Below, piece by piece: positions 1-9,211 of a stretch of 64,000 bases of DNA. Position 1 is the stretch's first letter; every line of letters begins with the position of its first letter. This stretch comes from CAYUYV01 sp964561475. GTDB lineage: Bacteria > Pseudomonadota > Alphaproteobacteria > JAJFIK01. The stretch lies in assembly GCA_964561475.1 (NCBI GenBank), contig CAZLPU010000006.1, positions 29,778-93,777 of the forward strand. Direction: 5' to 3'. A program made the position numbers and the translations under genes. The notes below the pieces were generated by a model that was not told the origin of the DNA, did no database searches, and worked only from the letters and a program-made list of their open reading frames with translations.

Positions 1-164
1 CGTGCTGGCTCTCCCGTGTTGGCTGGCGTCAGCTTTGCCCGCTGGGAGAACGCTTTTCCGCTTTTTGCGGTCCAGCCATGGTAAAACCCCGCATGACGGG
101 CTGACTCGGGAAGGCGAGGGGATCGGTTCGCTGGGCGCGCCCATGCAGCCCGGCACAAGCTCCA

Positions 165-210
165 TTTTTTCGTCGATCTCTTTTTTGTCGATCCCTTTTT
201 CGTTTATCTC
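165..210. repeat. degenerate tandem repeat, ~15-16 bp x 3
   Basis: Three adjacent T-rich units, each a run of T followed by a variant of CGTCGATCTC, start at 165, 181 and 196. The units differ by small substitutions and one 1-bp length change. No function is apparent. Confidence 0.6.
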
Positions 211-362
211 GGTGGCGCCTCACTCCTGTCATGGGGATGCGCGGATGCAGTGGTCCCTGACTGGATGACGTGACGGATTGGACATGGTTCCCTGGGGCCA
301 GGGTGTCTTGACCGGTGAGAGGGGCGGGTGCGATGGGCCCCACCTCCAATCCAGAAGCGGCT

Positions 363-424
363 AAACCTGATGGTGGCCAAATCCGATGACGGCCAAACCT
401 GATGGTGGCGAAACCTGACGTCGG
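363..424. repeat. tandem repeat, 16 bp x 3.9
   Basis: Units start at 363, 379, 395 and 411 and follow AAACCTGATGGTGGCC with a few changes. The array ends about 40 bp before the lolC start, so it could lie in the promoter or leader of lolC. Confidence 0.75.
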
Positions 425-466
425 ACCAAAAGAGTGCCGGAAACGGCGGGGCTGAAGAGGACGAGA

Positions 467-1837
467 ATGGCGAACTCCATGGACGCAGCGGCGGCATCCA
501 ACACCCCATCCGCAGCCAATCCGGCGACCTCCGGCAACCCCGCAACATCGGGCAGCGGGCAGGGCCGGCGCCGGCGCAAATCCAGTCCCCCCATTTTCGC
601 ACCCTTCGAGTGGTGGATTGCCTGGCGGTATCTGCGGGCCAAGCGCAGCGAGAACTTCGCCTCCATCATCACCATCATCTCCTTCATGGGCATCATGCTC
701 GGGGTTGCGACCCTGATCACCGTCATGGCGGTGATGAACGGGTTCCGCACGGACCTGATGGACCGGATCCTGGGCCTCAACGGCCATATCGCGGTCCAGG
801 GCAATTTCGGTGTGCTCGATGACTATGACCGTGTTGCCGACACCCTTCGGGGCCTTCCCGGCGTGGTTCATGCCGCCCCCGTGGTGGAAGAGGGCGTCAT
901 GGCCGTGCGCAACAATGTCTTCAATTACGCCCTGGTGCGGGGCATCCGGAAGGAAGACCTGAAAGGGATTCCTCTCGTGGCGGACAATATCGTTTCCGGC
1001 TCCCTGGACGATCTTGAGGGCTCCCGGTCCATTGCCATCGGCATCCGGGCGGCGGAAATGTTCGGCCTGCGGGTGGGCGACAAACTCACCCTGATTTCTC
1101 CGCAAGGGGACGTGACCCCCTTCGGCACCACCCCCCGGCAGAAGGCCTACAAGGTCGCGGCCATCTTCCAGGTGGGCATGTCCCAGTTCGACGCCTCCTA
1201 CATGTTCATGCCCCTGGATCAGGCCCAGCTTTATTTCAACAAGGGCGACGGGGTCACCAAGGTGGATGTCACCATCGAGGATCCGGACGCGGTGCGGGAC
1301 TACCGGGTACCGATCATGGAAGCCCTCGGGCCCCGGGTGCGCCTTCTCGACTGGCAGCAGGCCAATTCGACCTTTTTCGGTGTGCTCCAGGTGGAGCGCA
1401 ACGTGATGTTCATCATTCTGTCCTTGATCATTATTATCGCGGCCCTGAACATCGTCTCCGGCCTTGTGATGCTGGTGAAGGACAAGGGTCGGGATGTGGC
1501 GGTGCTGCGCACCATGGGCGCCTCAAGCGGCGCGGTGCTGCGGGTCTTCCTGATCGCGGGTGCTGCCATTGGGGTGATCGGCACCCTGGCCGGGTTCATC
1601 CTTGGGCTGCTGGTGTGCAACAACATCGAATCGATCCGCCAATTCGTCTCCTGGGTCTCCCAGACGGAGCTGTTCAATCCGGAAATCTATTTCCTCAGCG
1701 AGATGACCGCCGAGATCAACAATGGGGAAGTGACCGCAGTTCTGGTCTTCGCCCTGGCCCTGTCGCTCCTGGCGCCGCTCTATCCTGCCTGGAGGGCGGC
1801 CCGGCTCGATCCGGTGGAAGCGTTGCGTTACGAGTGA
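467..1837 (+). CDS. lolC: lipoprotein-releasing system permease LolC/LolE family
   Basis: Inner-membrane subunit of the Lol ABC transporter, which extracts mature lipoproteins from the inner membrane and hands them to LolA. About 456 aa. After a disordered basic N-terminus (about residues 1-45) comes a transmembrane segment around FASIITIISFMGIMLGVATLI, a large periplasmic domain, and three C-terminal membrane spans of the FtsX type (VMFIILSLIIIIAALNIVSG onward). Start at ATG 467, preceded by GAAGAGGACGAG; a GTG at 434 is possible but has no good ribosome site. Residues NPATSG occur twice in tandem from an 18-bp DNA repeat (518-553). The ATPase lolD follows 86 bp later. Most alphaproteobacteria use one LolC/E-type permease, so lolC versus lolE is a naming choice. 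Confidence 0.93.
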   Translation: MANSMDAAAASNTPSAANPATSGNPATSGSGQGRRRRKSSPPIFAPFEWWIAWRYLRAKRSENFASIITIISFMGIMLGVATLITVMAVMNGFRTDLMDRILGLNGHIAVQGNFGVLDDYDRVADTLRGLPGVVHAAPVVEEGVMAVRNNVFNYALVRGIRKEDLKGIPLVADNIVSGSLDDLEGSRSIAIGIRAAEMFGLRVGDKLTLISPQGDVTPFGTTPRQKAYKVAAIFQVGMSQFDASYMFMPLDQAQLYFNKGDGVTKVDVTIEDPDAVRDYRVPIMEALGPRVRLLDWQQANSTFFGVLQVERNVMFIILSLIIIIAALNIVSGLVMLVKDKGRDVAVLRTMGASSGAVLRVFLIAGAAIGVIGTLAGFILGLLVCNNIESIRQFVSWVSQTELFNPEIYFLSEMTAEINNGEVTAVLVFALALSLLAPLYPAWRAARLDPVEALRYE

Positions 1838-1923
1838 TGCATGCTGCGTTCCTGTGTTCCGTGAGAAAGTGTGGCGTGTACCGCCCCGACGCGATTTGAC
1901 ATCAAGAAGGATTTGACCGGTCC

Positions 1924-2712
1924 ATGGCCCAACACGCGCCGACACCAGACACTGGAACTTCTGCCTCCAACGGCAAGGGCCGTCCTCATCCGGATGAACC
2001 CCGCCGAGCCGGTCATACTCGTTCGCCCAAGGGGACACGCCCCGCGCTTTCCCTGCGCGGTGTCGAGCGGACCTTTCAGCAGGGGCGCGGGCGCCTCGAA
2101 GTGCTCAAGGGTGTGGGGCTGGATATCCACCGGGGTGAAATCGTCGCCCTCACGGGACCGTCCGGGTCCGGTAAATCCTCCCTGCTCCATATTGCGGGCC
2201 TTCTGGAAAAACCCACCGGCGGCGCCGTGGTGATCCATGGCCGGGACTGTGTGCCCCTGGGGGATGTGGACAAGACCCGCATGCGCCGGGACGCCATCGG
2301 CTTTGTCTACCAGTTTCACCAGCTTCTGCCCGAGTTCACGGCCCTGGAGAATGTGGTCCTGCCCCAGCTTCTGGCCAGCGTGCCACCCCGCTCCGCCGAG
2401 ACCGAGGCCCGCCGCCTTCTGGAGCGCATGGGGCTGGGCGGGCGCCTCAACCACCGCCCCAACCAGCTTTCCGGCGGGGAGCAGCAGCGGGTGGCCATCG
2501 CCCGGGCCCTGGCCAACAGTCCGGAAATTCTGCTGGCGGACGAACCCACCGGTAATCTCGACCCGGAAACGGCGGAAGACGTCTTCAACGCCCTGGTGGA
2601 AACCGTACGCTCGGAAGGCCGCGCCGCCCTCATCGCCACCCACAACCTCGCCCTCGCCGAACGCATGGACCGCACCATCCGCCTGAAAGGCGGCACGCTG
2701 ATCGAGGATTGA
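1924..2712 (+). CDS. lolD: lipoprotein-releasing system ATPase LolD
   Basis: Cytoplasmic ATPase that powers lipoprotein extraction with the LolC-type permease encoded just upstream. 262 aa. Walker A GPSGSGKSS lies near residues 78-86, the Q-loop region reads VYQFHQLLPEF, the ABC signature is LSGGEQQR, and Walker B is ILLADEPTGNLD, followed by an H-loop histidine (ATHN). The LLPEFTALENV stretch is typical of LolD within the MacB/LolD group. The first 40 or so residues are a proline-rich extension absent from most LolD proteins, so a shorter product from an internal start cannot be excluded. Confidence 0.94.
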   Translation: MAQHAPTPDTGTSASNGKGRPHPDEPRRAGHTRSPKGTRPALSLRGVERTFQQGRGRLEVLKGVGLDIHRGEIVALTGPSGSGKSSLLHIAGLLEKPTGGAVVIHGRDCVPLGDVDKTRMRRDAIGFVYQFHQLLPEFTALENVVLPQLLASVPPRSAETEARRLLERMGLGGRLNHRPNQLSGGEQQRVAIARALANSPEILLADEPTGNLDPETAEDVFNALVETVRSEGRAALIATHNLALAERMDRTIRLKGGTLIED

Positions 2713-2736
2713 CCTTTCCAACAAGGCCACCCTCTC

Positions 2737-2759
2737 CCCGTCATGCCCGCGCTGACGGG
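2737..2759. terminator. hairpin downstream of lolD
   Basis: CCCGTCA (2737-2743) and TGACGGG (2753-2759) form a 7-bp stem with a 9-nt loop, 25 bp after the lolD stop. There is no T-run, so it may be a weak terminator or part of a dispersed palindromic element. Confidence 0.3.
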
Positions 2760-2945
2760 CAACCCGGGCAAGCGTTCGGGTCCGCGCAAACGATGTGCCA
2801 ATGGCTGGTCCAGATCCGTGGACCCATATACCGCCTGCCCGTGGTCCATCCCCTTTCGGTAAAGGCACCCACTCTCACGGGTCGGACGATGGCATTGGGG
2901 GCGGTCCAGTCAGAAACTCGTCCTTGAACAGAAGAGGCAACAACC

Positions 2946-5900
2946 ATGGCAGAGCAGGGCACACAACGGGCGGGGTTTGTGCATTTGCGGCTGCATTCCG
3001 CCTATTCCCTGCTCCAGGGGGCGCTGCCCATCAAGCAGATACCGGAGCTGTGCCGGGATCATGGGATGCCTGCCGCAGCGATTACCGACACGGGCAATCT
3101 GTTCGGCACATTCGAGTTTTCCCAGGCCATGGCGGGGGCGGGGGTCCAGCCGATCATCGGCTGCAGTCTGCCCGTGGATGTGCGCGAGGCCCTGTCGCCG
3201 GATCTCAAGGTGCGCCGGGAAGGGGGCGGCGGGGTGGAGACCACAGCGCCCATTGCCCTTCTGGTGAAGAACCGGACGGGCTGGCTCAATCTGTCGAAAC
3301 TCTCCTCCAAGAGTTATCTGGACACGGACACAAGCGCCGAACCCCATGTCGCCCTCGCCGATCTCCAGGAAAGCCACGAGGGTCTGATCGCGCTGACCGG
3401 CGGTCCGGACGGACCGGTGAACAAGCTGATCGTCGCCGGACGCCTCAAGGATGCCGAAGCCCTTCTTGAGGCCCTGGCCCAGGCCTTCCCGGGCCGGCTT
3501 TACGTGGAACTCCAGCGCCACGGCCGGGAGGAGGAAGACCAGGCGGAAGGCCCTCTGGTCGCGTGGGCCTATGCCCGGGACCTGCCCCTTGTGGCCACCA
3601 ATGAATGTTATTTTCCCCGCAAGGACATGTACGAGGCCCATGACGCCCTGATCTGCATCGAGGGAGGGCGGTATGTCATGGAGGAGGACCGGCCCCGTCT
3701 GACCCCGGAGCATTATTTCAAGTCCGCCGAGGAGATGACCGCCCTTTTCGAGGATCTGCCCGAGGCGGTGGACAACACCCTGGAGATTGCCCGGCGCTGC
3801 GCCTTCCGGGTCAAGAAACACAAGCCCATCCTGCCCGCCTTCAAGATCGCCGAGGGCCGCAACGCCACCGAGGAACTGCGCATTCAGTCCGAGGAAGGAT
3901 TAAGGCGGCGCATCAAGGCCAAGGGCACCCATGTTGCCGAGGAGAAGTACTGGGCCCGCCTGGATTACGAACTCGGCGTGATCACCAATATGGGCTTTGA
4001 GGGCTACTTCCTCATCGTCTCGGACTTCATGAAATGGGCGCGGGCAAAGACCATCCCCATCGGCGTGCGGGGGTCCGGCGCCACCTCCATCGTCGCCTGG
4101 TGCCTGGACATCACCAACCTCGATCCCTTGCGGTTCGATCTCGTTTTCGAGCGGTTCTTGAACCCGGAACGGATCTCCATGCCCGACTTCGACATCGACT
4201 TCTGCCAGGACCGGCGCCAGGAGGTGATCGAGTATGTGCAAAGTCAGTATGGGGAGGACCGGGTCGCCCAGATCATCACCTTCGGAACCCTTCAGGCCCG
4301 GGCCGTGGTGCGGGATGTGGGCCGGGTGCTCCAGATGCCCTATGGCCAGGTGGACCGGATCTGCAAGATGATCCCCAACCCGCCGGGCAAGGCGGTGAAA
4401 CTCTCCAAGGCCATCGAGGATGAACCGCGCCTGCGGGAGATGATCGACGATGACGATACGGTCAAGACCCTGATCAATATGGCCCTGAAGCTGGAGGGGC
4501 TTTACCGCCACGCCTCCACCCACGCGGCGGGCCTTGTCATCGGCGACCGTACCCTCCACGAGCTGGTGCCCCTCTACCGCGATCCCCGCTCGGACATGCC
4601 GGTGACCCAGTACCATTACAAGGATGCCGAAAGCGTCGGTCTGGTGAAGTTCGACTTCCTGGGCCTGAAGACCCTGACCGTCATTGCCAAGACCGAAGAG
4701 CTGCTGGAGCGCCGGGGCATCACCGTCCACACCCAGGACATGGAGTTTGACGACAAAAAGACCTTCGAGATGCTGGCCAGGGGCGATTCCATCGGGGTGT
4801 TCCAGCTTGAAAGCGCAGGCATGCGTGACCTGCTGCGCAAGATGAAGCCTGACCGTATCGAGGACCTGATCGCCCTTGTGGCCCTGTACCGTCCGGGTCC
4901 GATGGAAAGCATTCCCCGCTACATCGCCTGCAAGCACGGTGCGGAAGAACCCTTCTATCTCCACCCCATGCTGGAACCGATCCTTGAGGAAACCTTCGGG
5001 GTCATGACCTACCAGGAAGACGTGATGCAGATCGCGAGGGACCTGGCGGGCTACTCCCTGGGGGAGGCCGATCTTCTGCGCCGGGCCATGGGCAAGAAGA
5101 TCGTCGCGGAGATGGACAAGCACCGGCTCAAATTCATCGAAGGGGCCGCGAAAAACGATATCAGCGCGGCGATCGCTGGTCAGATCTTCGAGCAGGCGGC
5201 GAAATTCGCGGGCTACGGTTTCAACAAGGGCCACGCGGCCGCCTATGCCCAGGTGGCCTACCAGACCGCTTACCTCAAGGCTAACTACCCGGTGGAATTC
5301 CTGTCCGCCTCCATGACCCTCGACATCGAGCGCACGGACCGTCTGGCGGTATTCCGTCAGGAGGGGGAGCGCCTGGGCATCAAGGTGGTGCCCCCGGACG
5401 TGAACCGCTCCGAGGCGGAGTTTCTCAGTGCCCATACGGATGATGGCGAGGAGATCCTCTATGCCCTCGCGGCCCTGAAAAGTGTCGGGCGCCATGCGAT
5501 GGACCATCTCGTGGCGGTGCGCGGTGAGGGCGGCCCCTTCAAGGACCTGTCCGACTTCGCCGCCCGGATTGATCCGCGCGTCATCAACAAACGCGCCGTG
5601 GAAGGGCTCGCCAAGGCGGGGGCCTTCGACAGTCTGGGCCTGGAGCGCTCCGCGGTTTATTCCGGTGCGGACCGGGTGGTTCAGGCCGCCGCCGCGTCCC
5701 AGGAGGAGCGCAGCCAGGGCCAGGCCAATCTTTTCGCCGGAGAGCCCGTACAGAAAGAAGCCCTGCGTCTGCCCAAGGTGGACCCCTGGTCCGCCACCGA
5801 GGCCCTGCGCCAGGAACTTGAGGTCGTGGGCTTTTATCTTTCCGGCCACCCCTTGGATGACCAGGCCCGGGCCCTGAAACGCGCGGGCGTGCTGACCTAT

Positions 5901-6413
5901 GGCCAGGTGCTGCAAGGGGAGGGGCGCAGCCTGGGCCGGGTGCGCCTGGCGGGCACGGTGATGGGCTTCAATGAGCGCAAGGGTAAGAGCGGGCGCCCCT
6001 TCGGCGTGGCGGAACTCTCCGATCCCACGGGCACATACGAAGTCTGGATGTTCTCCGAGCTTCTGCCCATAGCCCGGGAACAACTGACCCCGGGTGCGGC
6101 GGTGGTGGTCTCGGTTTCCCTGGACTGGTCCGATGAGGATGTGCGTCTCACCGCCAATGGCATGGAGCCCGTGGACGATGTCACCGCCCGGGCCGGTGCC
6201 GGGCTCGAAATTCACGTGAACGAGCCCGCGGCCTTCGAGGGCATCAAGGCCTGCCTGACCCGCAAGGGCCGGGGCATTGTCACGGTCATGCTCCAACTCG
6301 ATGACGGCCTGTCGGAAGTCCCGCTCAAGCTTGCCGATACCTACCGGGTTGATGACAGCCTGCGCGGGGCCATCAAATCTCTCCCGGGTGTGGTCCATGT
6401 GGAAGAGGTCTGA
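2946..6413 (+). CDS. dnaE: DNA polymerase III subunit alpha
   Basis: Catalytic subunit of the replicative DNA polymerase. 1155 aa, normal for DnaE1. The N-terminal PHP domain begins with FVHLRLHSAYSLLQGALPI. The polymerase core has the GVRGSGATSIVAWCL segment and the catalytic-aspartate motif PDFDIDFCQDRR (about residues 414-425). The finger region includes YGFNKGHAAAYA, and an OB fold with a beta-clamp-binding region follows the helix-hairpin-helix part near the C-terminus. It has the features of DnaE1 (C-terminal OB region, length) rather than the mutagenic DnaE2. It is probably transcribed with lolCD or from the 233-bp gap before it. Confidence 0.97.
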   Translation: MAEQGTQRAGFVHLRLHSAYSLLQGALPIKQIPELCRDHGMPAAAITDTGNLFGTFEFSQAMAGAGVQPIIGCSLPVDVREALSPDLKVRREGGGGVETTAPIALLVKNRTGWLNLSKLSSKSYLDTDTSAEPHVALADLQESHEGLIALTGGPDGPVNKLIVAGRLKDAEALLEALAQAFPGRLYVELQRHGREEEDQAEGPLVAWAYARDLPLVATNECYFPRKDMYEAHDALICIEGGRYVMEEDRPRLTPEHYFKSAEEMTALFEDLPEAVDNTLEIARRCAFRVKKHKPILPAFKIAEGRNATEELRIQSEEGLRRRIKAKGTHVAEEKYWARLDYELGVITNMGFEGYFLIVSDFMKWARAKTIPIGVRGSGATSIVAWCLDITNLDPLRFDLVFERFLNPERISMPDFDIDFCQDRRQEVIEYVQSQYGEDRVAQIITFGTLQARAVVRDVGRVLQMPYGQVDRICKMIPNPPGKAVKLSKAIEDEPRLREMIDDDDTVKTLINMALKLEGLYRHASTHAAGLVIGDRTLHELVPLYRDPRSDMPVTQYHYKDAESVGLVKFDFLGLKTLTVIAKTEELLERRGITVHTQDMEFDDKKTFEMLARGDSIGVFQLESAGMRDLLRKMKPDRIEDLIALVALYRPGPMESIPRYIACKHGAEEPFYLHPMLEPILEETFGVMTYQEDVMQIARDLAGYSLGEADLLRRAMGKKIVAEMDKHRLKFIEGAAKNDISAAIAGQIFEQAAKFAGYGFNKGHAAAYAQVAYQTAYLKANYPVEFLSASMTLDIERTDRLAVFRQEGERLGIKVVPPDVNRSEAEFLSAHTDDGEEILYALAALKSVGRHAMDHLVAVRGEGGPFKDLSDFAARIDPRVINKRAVEGLAKAGAFDSLGLERSAVYSGADRVVQAAAASQEERSQGQANLFAGEPVQKEALRLPKVDPWSATEALRQELEVVGFYLSGHPLDDQARALKRAGVLTYGQVLQGEGRSLGRVRLAGTVMGFNERKGKSGRPFGVAELSDPTGTYEVWMFSELLPIAREQLTPGAAVVVSVSLDWSDEDVRLTANGMEPVDDVTARAGAGLEIHVNEPAAFEGIKACLTRKGRGIVTVMLQLDDGLSEVPLKLADTYRVDDSLRGAIKSLPGVVHVEEV

Positions 6414-6446
6414 CGCGCTTTTCTTGGTCCCTCTGCCCATGGGTTC

Positions 6447-6475
6447 TTGCACAAGCGGTGTTTTGACCCTATAAG
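6447..6475 (+). promoter_or_regulatory. sigma70-type promoter of rpsB
   Basis: TTGCAC (6447-6452) and TATAAG (6470-6475) are separated by exactly 17 bp, a near-consensus housekeeping promoter. It lies 34 bp past the dnaE stop and about 320 bp before the rpsB start, so the rpsB mRNA would have a long leader. Confidence 0.6.
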
Positions 6476-6489
6476 CCGTGCCCATTCCA

Positions 6490-6519
6490 CACGCGGACGG
6501 GCACCGTCCAGCCTGCGTG
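6490..6519 (+). promoter_or_regulatory. stem-loop at the 5' end of the rpsB leader
   Basis: GGACGG (6495-6500) pairs with CCGTCC (6504-6509) around a 3-nt loop. An outer stem of CACGC (6490-6494) and GCGTG (6515-6519) continues it across a 5-nt bulge. It begins about 15 nt after the -10 box, so it would be at the start of the transcript. S2 autoregulates its own leader in several bacteria; whether this hairpin does so is inference. Confidence 0.35.
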
Positions 6520-6796
6520 GGCCAGACTCATGGTTCCTGGTCGTAAAGTCCCGGCATTCGGCGCAGGTCAATAAGACCTCATCCCAGCCAGTCCCGGGCT
6601 CTCCCCACGGACACAGCGAGTTCAATGCCCCCTCAGGCCGGCAGATCCGGTCTGTGGCGCTCATCCAATGGGCGTTTCAGACCCGATGCCCAATCCGGTG
6701 TCCTGACTGTTACCCGGAAACGGTGCCGTTGCGCCGTCGTGGCCAGTCAGGGCGATGTCCGCGGAGGTGAAACCGGAAACTGAGGAGCAAACCGGC

Positions 6797-7729
6797 ATGT
6801 CGTTGCCAGACTTTACCATGCGCCAGCTCTTGGAAGCGGGCGTACACTTCGGCCACCAGTCCCACCGCTGGAACCCCAAGATGGGCCAATACATCTACGG
6901 GGTTCGCAACCGCATTCACATTATCGACCTGTCCAAGACCGTGCCGTTGCTGCACCAGGCCCTACTGGCCGTGCGCAACTCCGTCGCGGGGGGCGGGCGC
7001 GTGCTGTTTGTCGGCACCAAGCGCCAGGCCGCCGAATCCGTGGCCGATGCCGCCGGGCGCTGCGCCATGTACTACATGAACCACCGTTGGCTGGGCGGTA
7101 CCCTCACCAACTGGAAGACCATGCTCAATTCCATCAAGCGGCTGCGTACGCTGGAAGAGACCCTGGACGCCGAGGTGAGCGGGTACACCAAGAAGGAAAC
7201 GCTCCAGCTCACCCGGGAGCGGGAAAAGCTGGAATTGTCCCTGGGCGGTATCAAGGAAATGGGCGGTCTGCCTGATCTGCTGTTCGTGATCGACACCAAC
7301 AAAGAAGCGATCGCCATCCAGGAAGCCAACAAGCTCGGCATTCCGGTGGTGGCCGTGGTCGACACCAACTGCGACCCGGACGGCATCACCTATCCGATCC
7401 CCGGCAATGATGATGCCTCCCGCGCCATCAGCCTCTATTGCGATCTGATCGCCCGCGCCGTGATCGACGGTATTTCCGAAAGCCAGGGCGACCTGGGTGT
7501 GGATATGGGCGAGTCCGAAGCCCTGCCCGAGGAGATGCTGGGTGATCTGGAAGGGGCCGAAGAGGTTGCCGCTGGCGGGATCGAGGGCGAGCCTGCCGCC
7601 GAGGACCTGTCCGGCGCGCCCGAAGAGGCAGCCGCTTCCGAAGAGGCGCCAGCAGAAGACGCTGCGGCCCCTGCAGAAACTGCGCCATCTGACACCGGCG
7701 AGCCGGAAAAGCCCGCACCGACAGCCTGA
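6797..7729 (+). CDS. rpsB: 30S ribosomal protein S2
   Basis: Structural protein of the small ribosomal subunit. About 310 aa. The start at ATG 6797 gives the family-typical opening MSLPDFTMRQLLEAGVHFGHQ and has GAGGAG upstream; an in-frame ATG at 6755 is less likely. The S2 core (HRWNPKMGQYIYGVRNRIHIIDLSKT, MNHRWLGGTLTNW, VVDTNCDPDGITYPIPGNDDASRAI) is complete. The last 75 or so residues are an acidic, alanine-rich tail beyond the core, common in alphaproteobacterial S2. It is followed by tsf, the usual partner. Confidence 0.97.
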   Translation: MSLPDFTMRQLLEAGVHFGHQSHRWNPKMGQYIYGVRNRIHIIDLSKTVPLLHQALLAVRNSVAGGGRVLFVGTKRQAAESVADAAGRCAMYYMNHRWLGGTLTNWKTMLNSIKRLRTLEETLDAEVSGYTKKETLQLTREREKLELSLGGIKEMGGLPDLLFVIDTNKEAIAIQEANKLGIPVVAVVDTNCDPDGITYPIPGNDDASRAISLYCDLIARAVIDGISESQGDLGVDMGESEALPEEMLGDLEGAEEVAAGGIEGEPAAEDLSGAPEEAAASEEAPAEDAAAPAETAPSDTGEPEKPAPTA

Positions 7730-8051
7730 AGCCCGGGCCGAAATCGTGTATGAGATTGGGCCTGCGGCCGGAACCCGGTGGCAGGCCTTCCTGTGCGGGG
7801 CCCGGCCCTTCAGGTCTTGTGCGGACCGTCGAAGTGAAACACATAGAAAGCGACGCACCGTGTCGTGCGGCGCAAGGCCTGCCGGGCTGATCTGTTTCGG
7901 CCCTGTGGGGGACACGGACAATCGAGAGCTTGGCGAGAGCCGGGACACGGAAACCGGAATTGAGCCCAGGTCTCAGACGCCGGTTCGGTTTGAGACCCGG
8001 CGGGGACATCGCTGACAATTCAAGCGCCAACTATTCAAGGGAGTGGCAATC
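7730..8051 (+). other. rpsB-tsf gap
   Basis: A 322-bp GC-rich stretch with no convincing gene. Several GC-rich inverted segments are present after the rpsB stop, but I could not settle on one terminator. AAGGGAG at 8037-8043 is the tsf ribosome site. Confidence 0.4.
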
Positions 8052-8981
8052 ATGGCTGAAATCACTGCAAAGGCGGTCAAGGATCTGCGCGAGAAGACCG
8101 GTGCAGGCATGATGGATTGCAAAAAGGCCCTTGCCGAAAGCAATGGCGACATGGAACAGGCCATCGACTGGCTGCGCACCAAGGGCCTGGCGAAGGCCGC
8201 AAAAAAGGCGGGCCGGGTGGCCGCTGAAGGTCTGGTCGCTGTTGCCGTTGAAGACACCAAGGGTGTCGTCGTCGAAGTCAATTCCGAGACTGACTTCGTG
8301 GCCCGCAACGAAGTGTTCCAGAAGATGGTGGGCGACATCGCCACCGTGGCTCTGGACACCGACGGTGATTTCGATGCCCTGGCCAAGGCTGACTTCCCCG
8401 ACGCCGGCAAGTCCGTGGACGATCACCTCAAGTTCTTGGTCGGCACCTTCGGCGATAACATGAACCTGCGCCGCAGCGCCGGCCTCAAGGTGACGAACGG
8501 TGTTGTGGTGCCTTACGTCCACAACGCGGCTGCCGACGGCATGGGCCGGATCGGTGTGCTTGTGGCCCTGGAATCCGAAGGCGACAAGGACAAGCTCAAG
8601 GACATCGGCCGCAAGATCGCCATGCACGTGGCCGCCGCGAACCCGCTGGCCCTGAACGTGGATGAGTTGGACAAGGACGTGGTCGAGCGTGAGCGTCAGG
8701 TCTTCTCCGAACAGGCGCGGGAATCTGGTAAGCCCGACAACATTATCGAAAAGATGGTCGAAGGCCGTCTGCGGAAGTTCTACGAAGAAGTGGTGCTTCT
8801 TTCCCAGGCCTTCGTCATGAACCCGGACCAGTCCATCGAGCAGGCCGTCAAGGACGCCGAAAAGGATGCCGGTGCTCCGGTGAAACTGGTCGGGTTCCAG
8901 CGATATGCCCTGGGCGAAGGGATCGAGAAGGAAGAGACGGATTTCGCGGCTGAAGTGAAGGCTGCTGCATCCGCCTCCTGA
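8052..8981 (+). CDS. tsf: translation elongation factor Ts
   Basis: Guanine-nucleotide exchange factor that regenerates EF-Tu-GTP. 309 aa. The N-terminal UBA-like region AVKDLREKTGAGMMDCKKAL and the core TDFVARNE exchange motif are intact, followed by two core subdomains. Start ATG 8052, with AAGGGAG ending 8 bp upstream; the upstream GTG at 8043 would overlap that site. It lies between rpsB and pyrH as in most proteobacteria. Confidence 0.97.
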   Translation: MAEITAKAVKDLREKTGAGMMDCKKALAESNGDMEQAIDWLRTKGLAKAAKKAGRVAAEGLVAVAVEDTKGVVVEVNSETDFVARNEVFQKMVGDIATVALDTDGDFDALAKADFPDAGKSVDDHLKFLVGTFGDNMNLRRSAGLKVTNGVVVPYVHNAAADGMGRIGVLVALESEGDKDKLKDIGRKIAMHVAAANPLALNVDELDKDVVERERQVFSEQARESGKPDNIIEKMVEGRLRKFYEEVVLLSQAFVMNPDQSIEQAVKDAEKDAGAPVKLVGFQRYALGEGIEKEETDFAAEVKAAASAS

Positions 8982-8990
8982 CGATCAGGA

Positions 8991-9040
8991 CCGGGCCGGA
9001 ATGCTCCAGGATCCAAAGGGTTCTATGTGTTCCGGTCCGG
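8991..9040 (+). terminator. hairpin after tsf
   Basis: CCGGGCCGGAA (8991-9001) pairs with TTCCGGTCCGG (9030-9040), an 11-bp stem with one G-U pair and a 28-nt loop, 10 bp after the tsf stop. There is no T-run after it, so it could be an mRNA-end or processing structure rather than a true terminator. Confidence 0.4.
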
Positions 9041-9211
9041 ACCCGTATCGACGCGCACCCCTTCGTTTCGCGCAGGAAAACCTTCGGTTGGTGGCATCGT
9101 TTCGCCGCCCGGGGTTTGGAATAGGGCCGGTGGTGTGGCCGGGCCGAATGGGGTCCGGCTGATGGCTATTCGGCCGGCACCGAGGATCAGGACCTTGATG
9201 GAGGCGCAGCG

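Larger units (their letters stand above)
1..466. other. gene-free left edge with short tandem arrays
   Basis: I see no credible coding region here; the open frames read as low-complexity peptide. The stretch holds two degenerate tandem arrays (165-210 and 363-424) and then leads into lolC. In many relatives proS lies upstream of lolC, but no ProS C-terminus is visible before the window edge. Confidence 0.6.
6414..6796 (+). other. dnaE-rpsB gap, rpsB leader
   Basis: A 383-bp stretch without a convincing gene. It carries the rpsB promoter and the leader stem-loop described separately; the rest shows no clear structure apart from the GAGGAG ribosome site before rpsB. Confidence 0.5.

Noticed and set aside
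3900..6485. 861-aa open frame on the minus strand opposite dnaE, and a similar long frame opposite bamA (15813-18347)
   Set aside because: They are mirror frames of strongly conserved genes. High GC leaves few stops on the opposite strand, and the peptides are rich in His, Gly and Arg with no domain.
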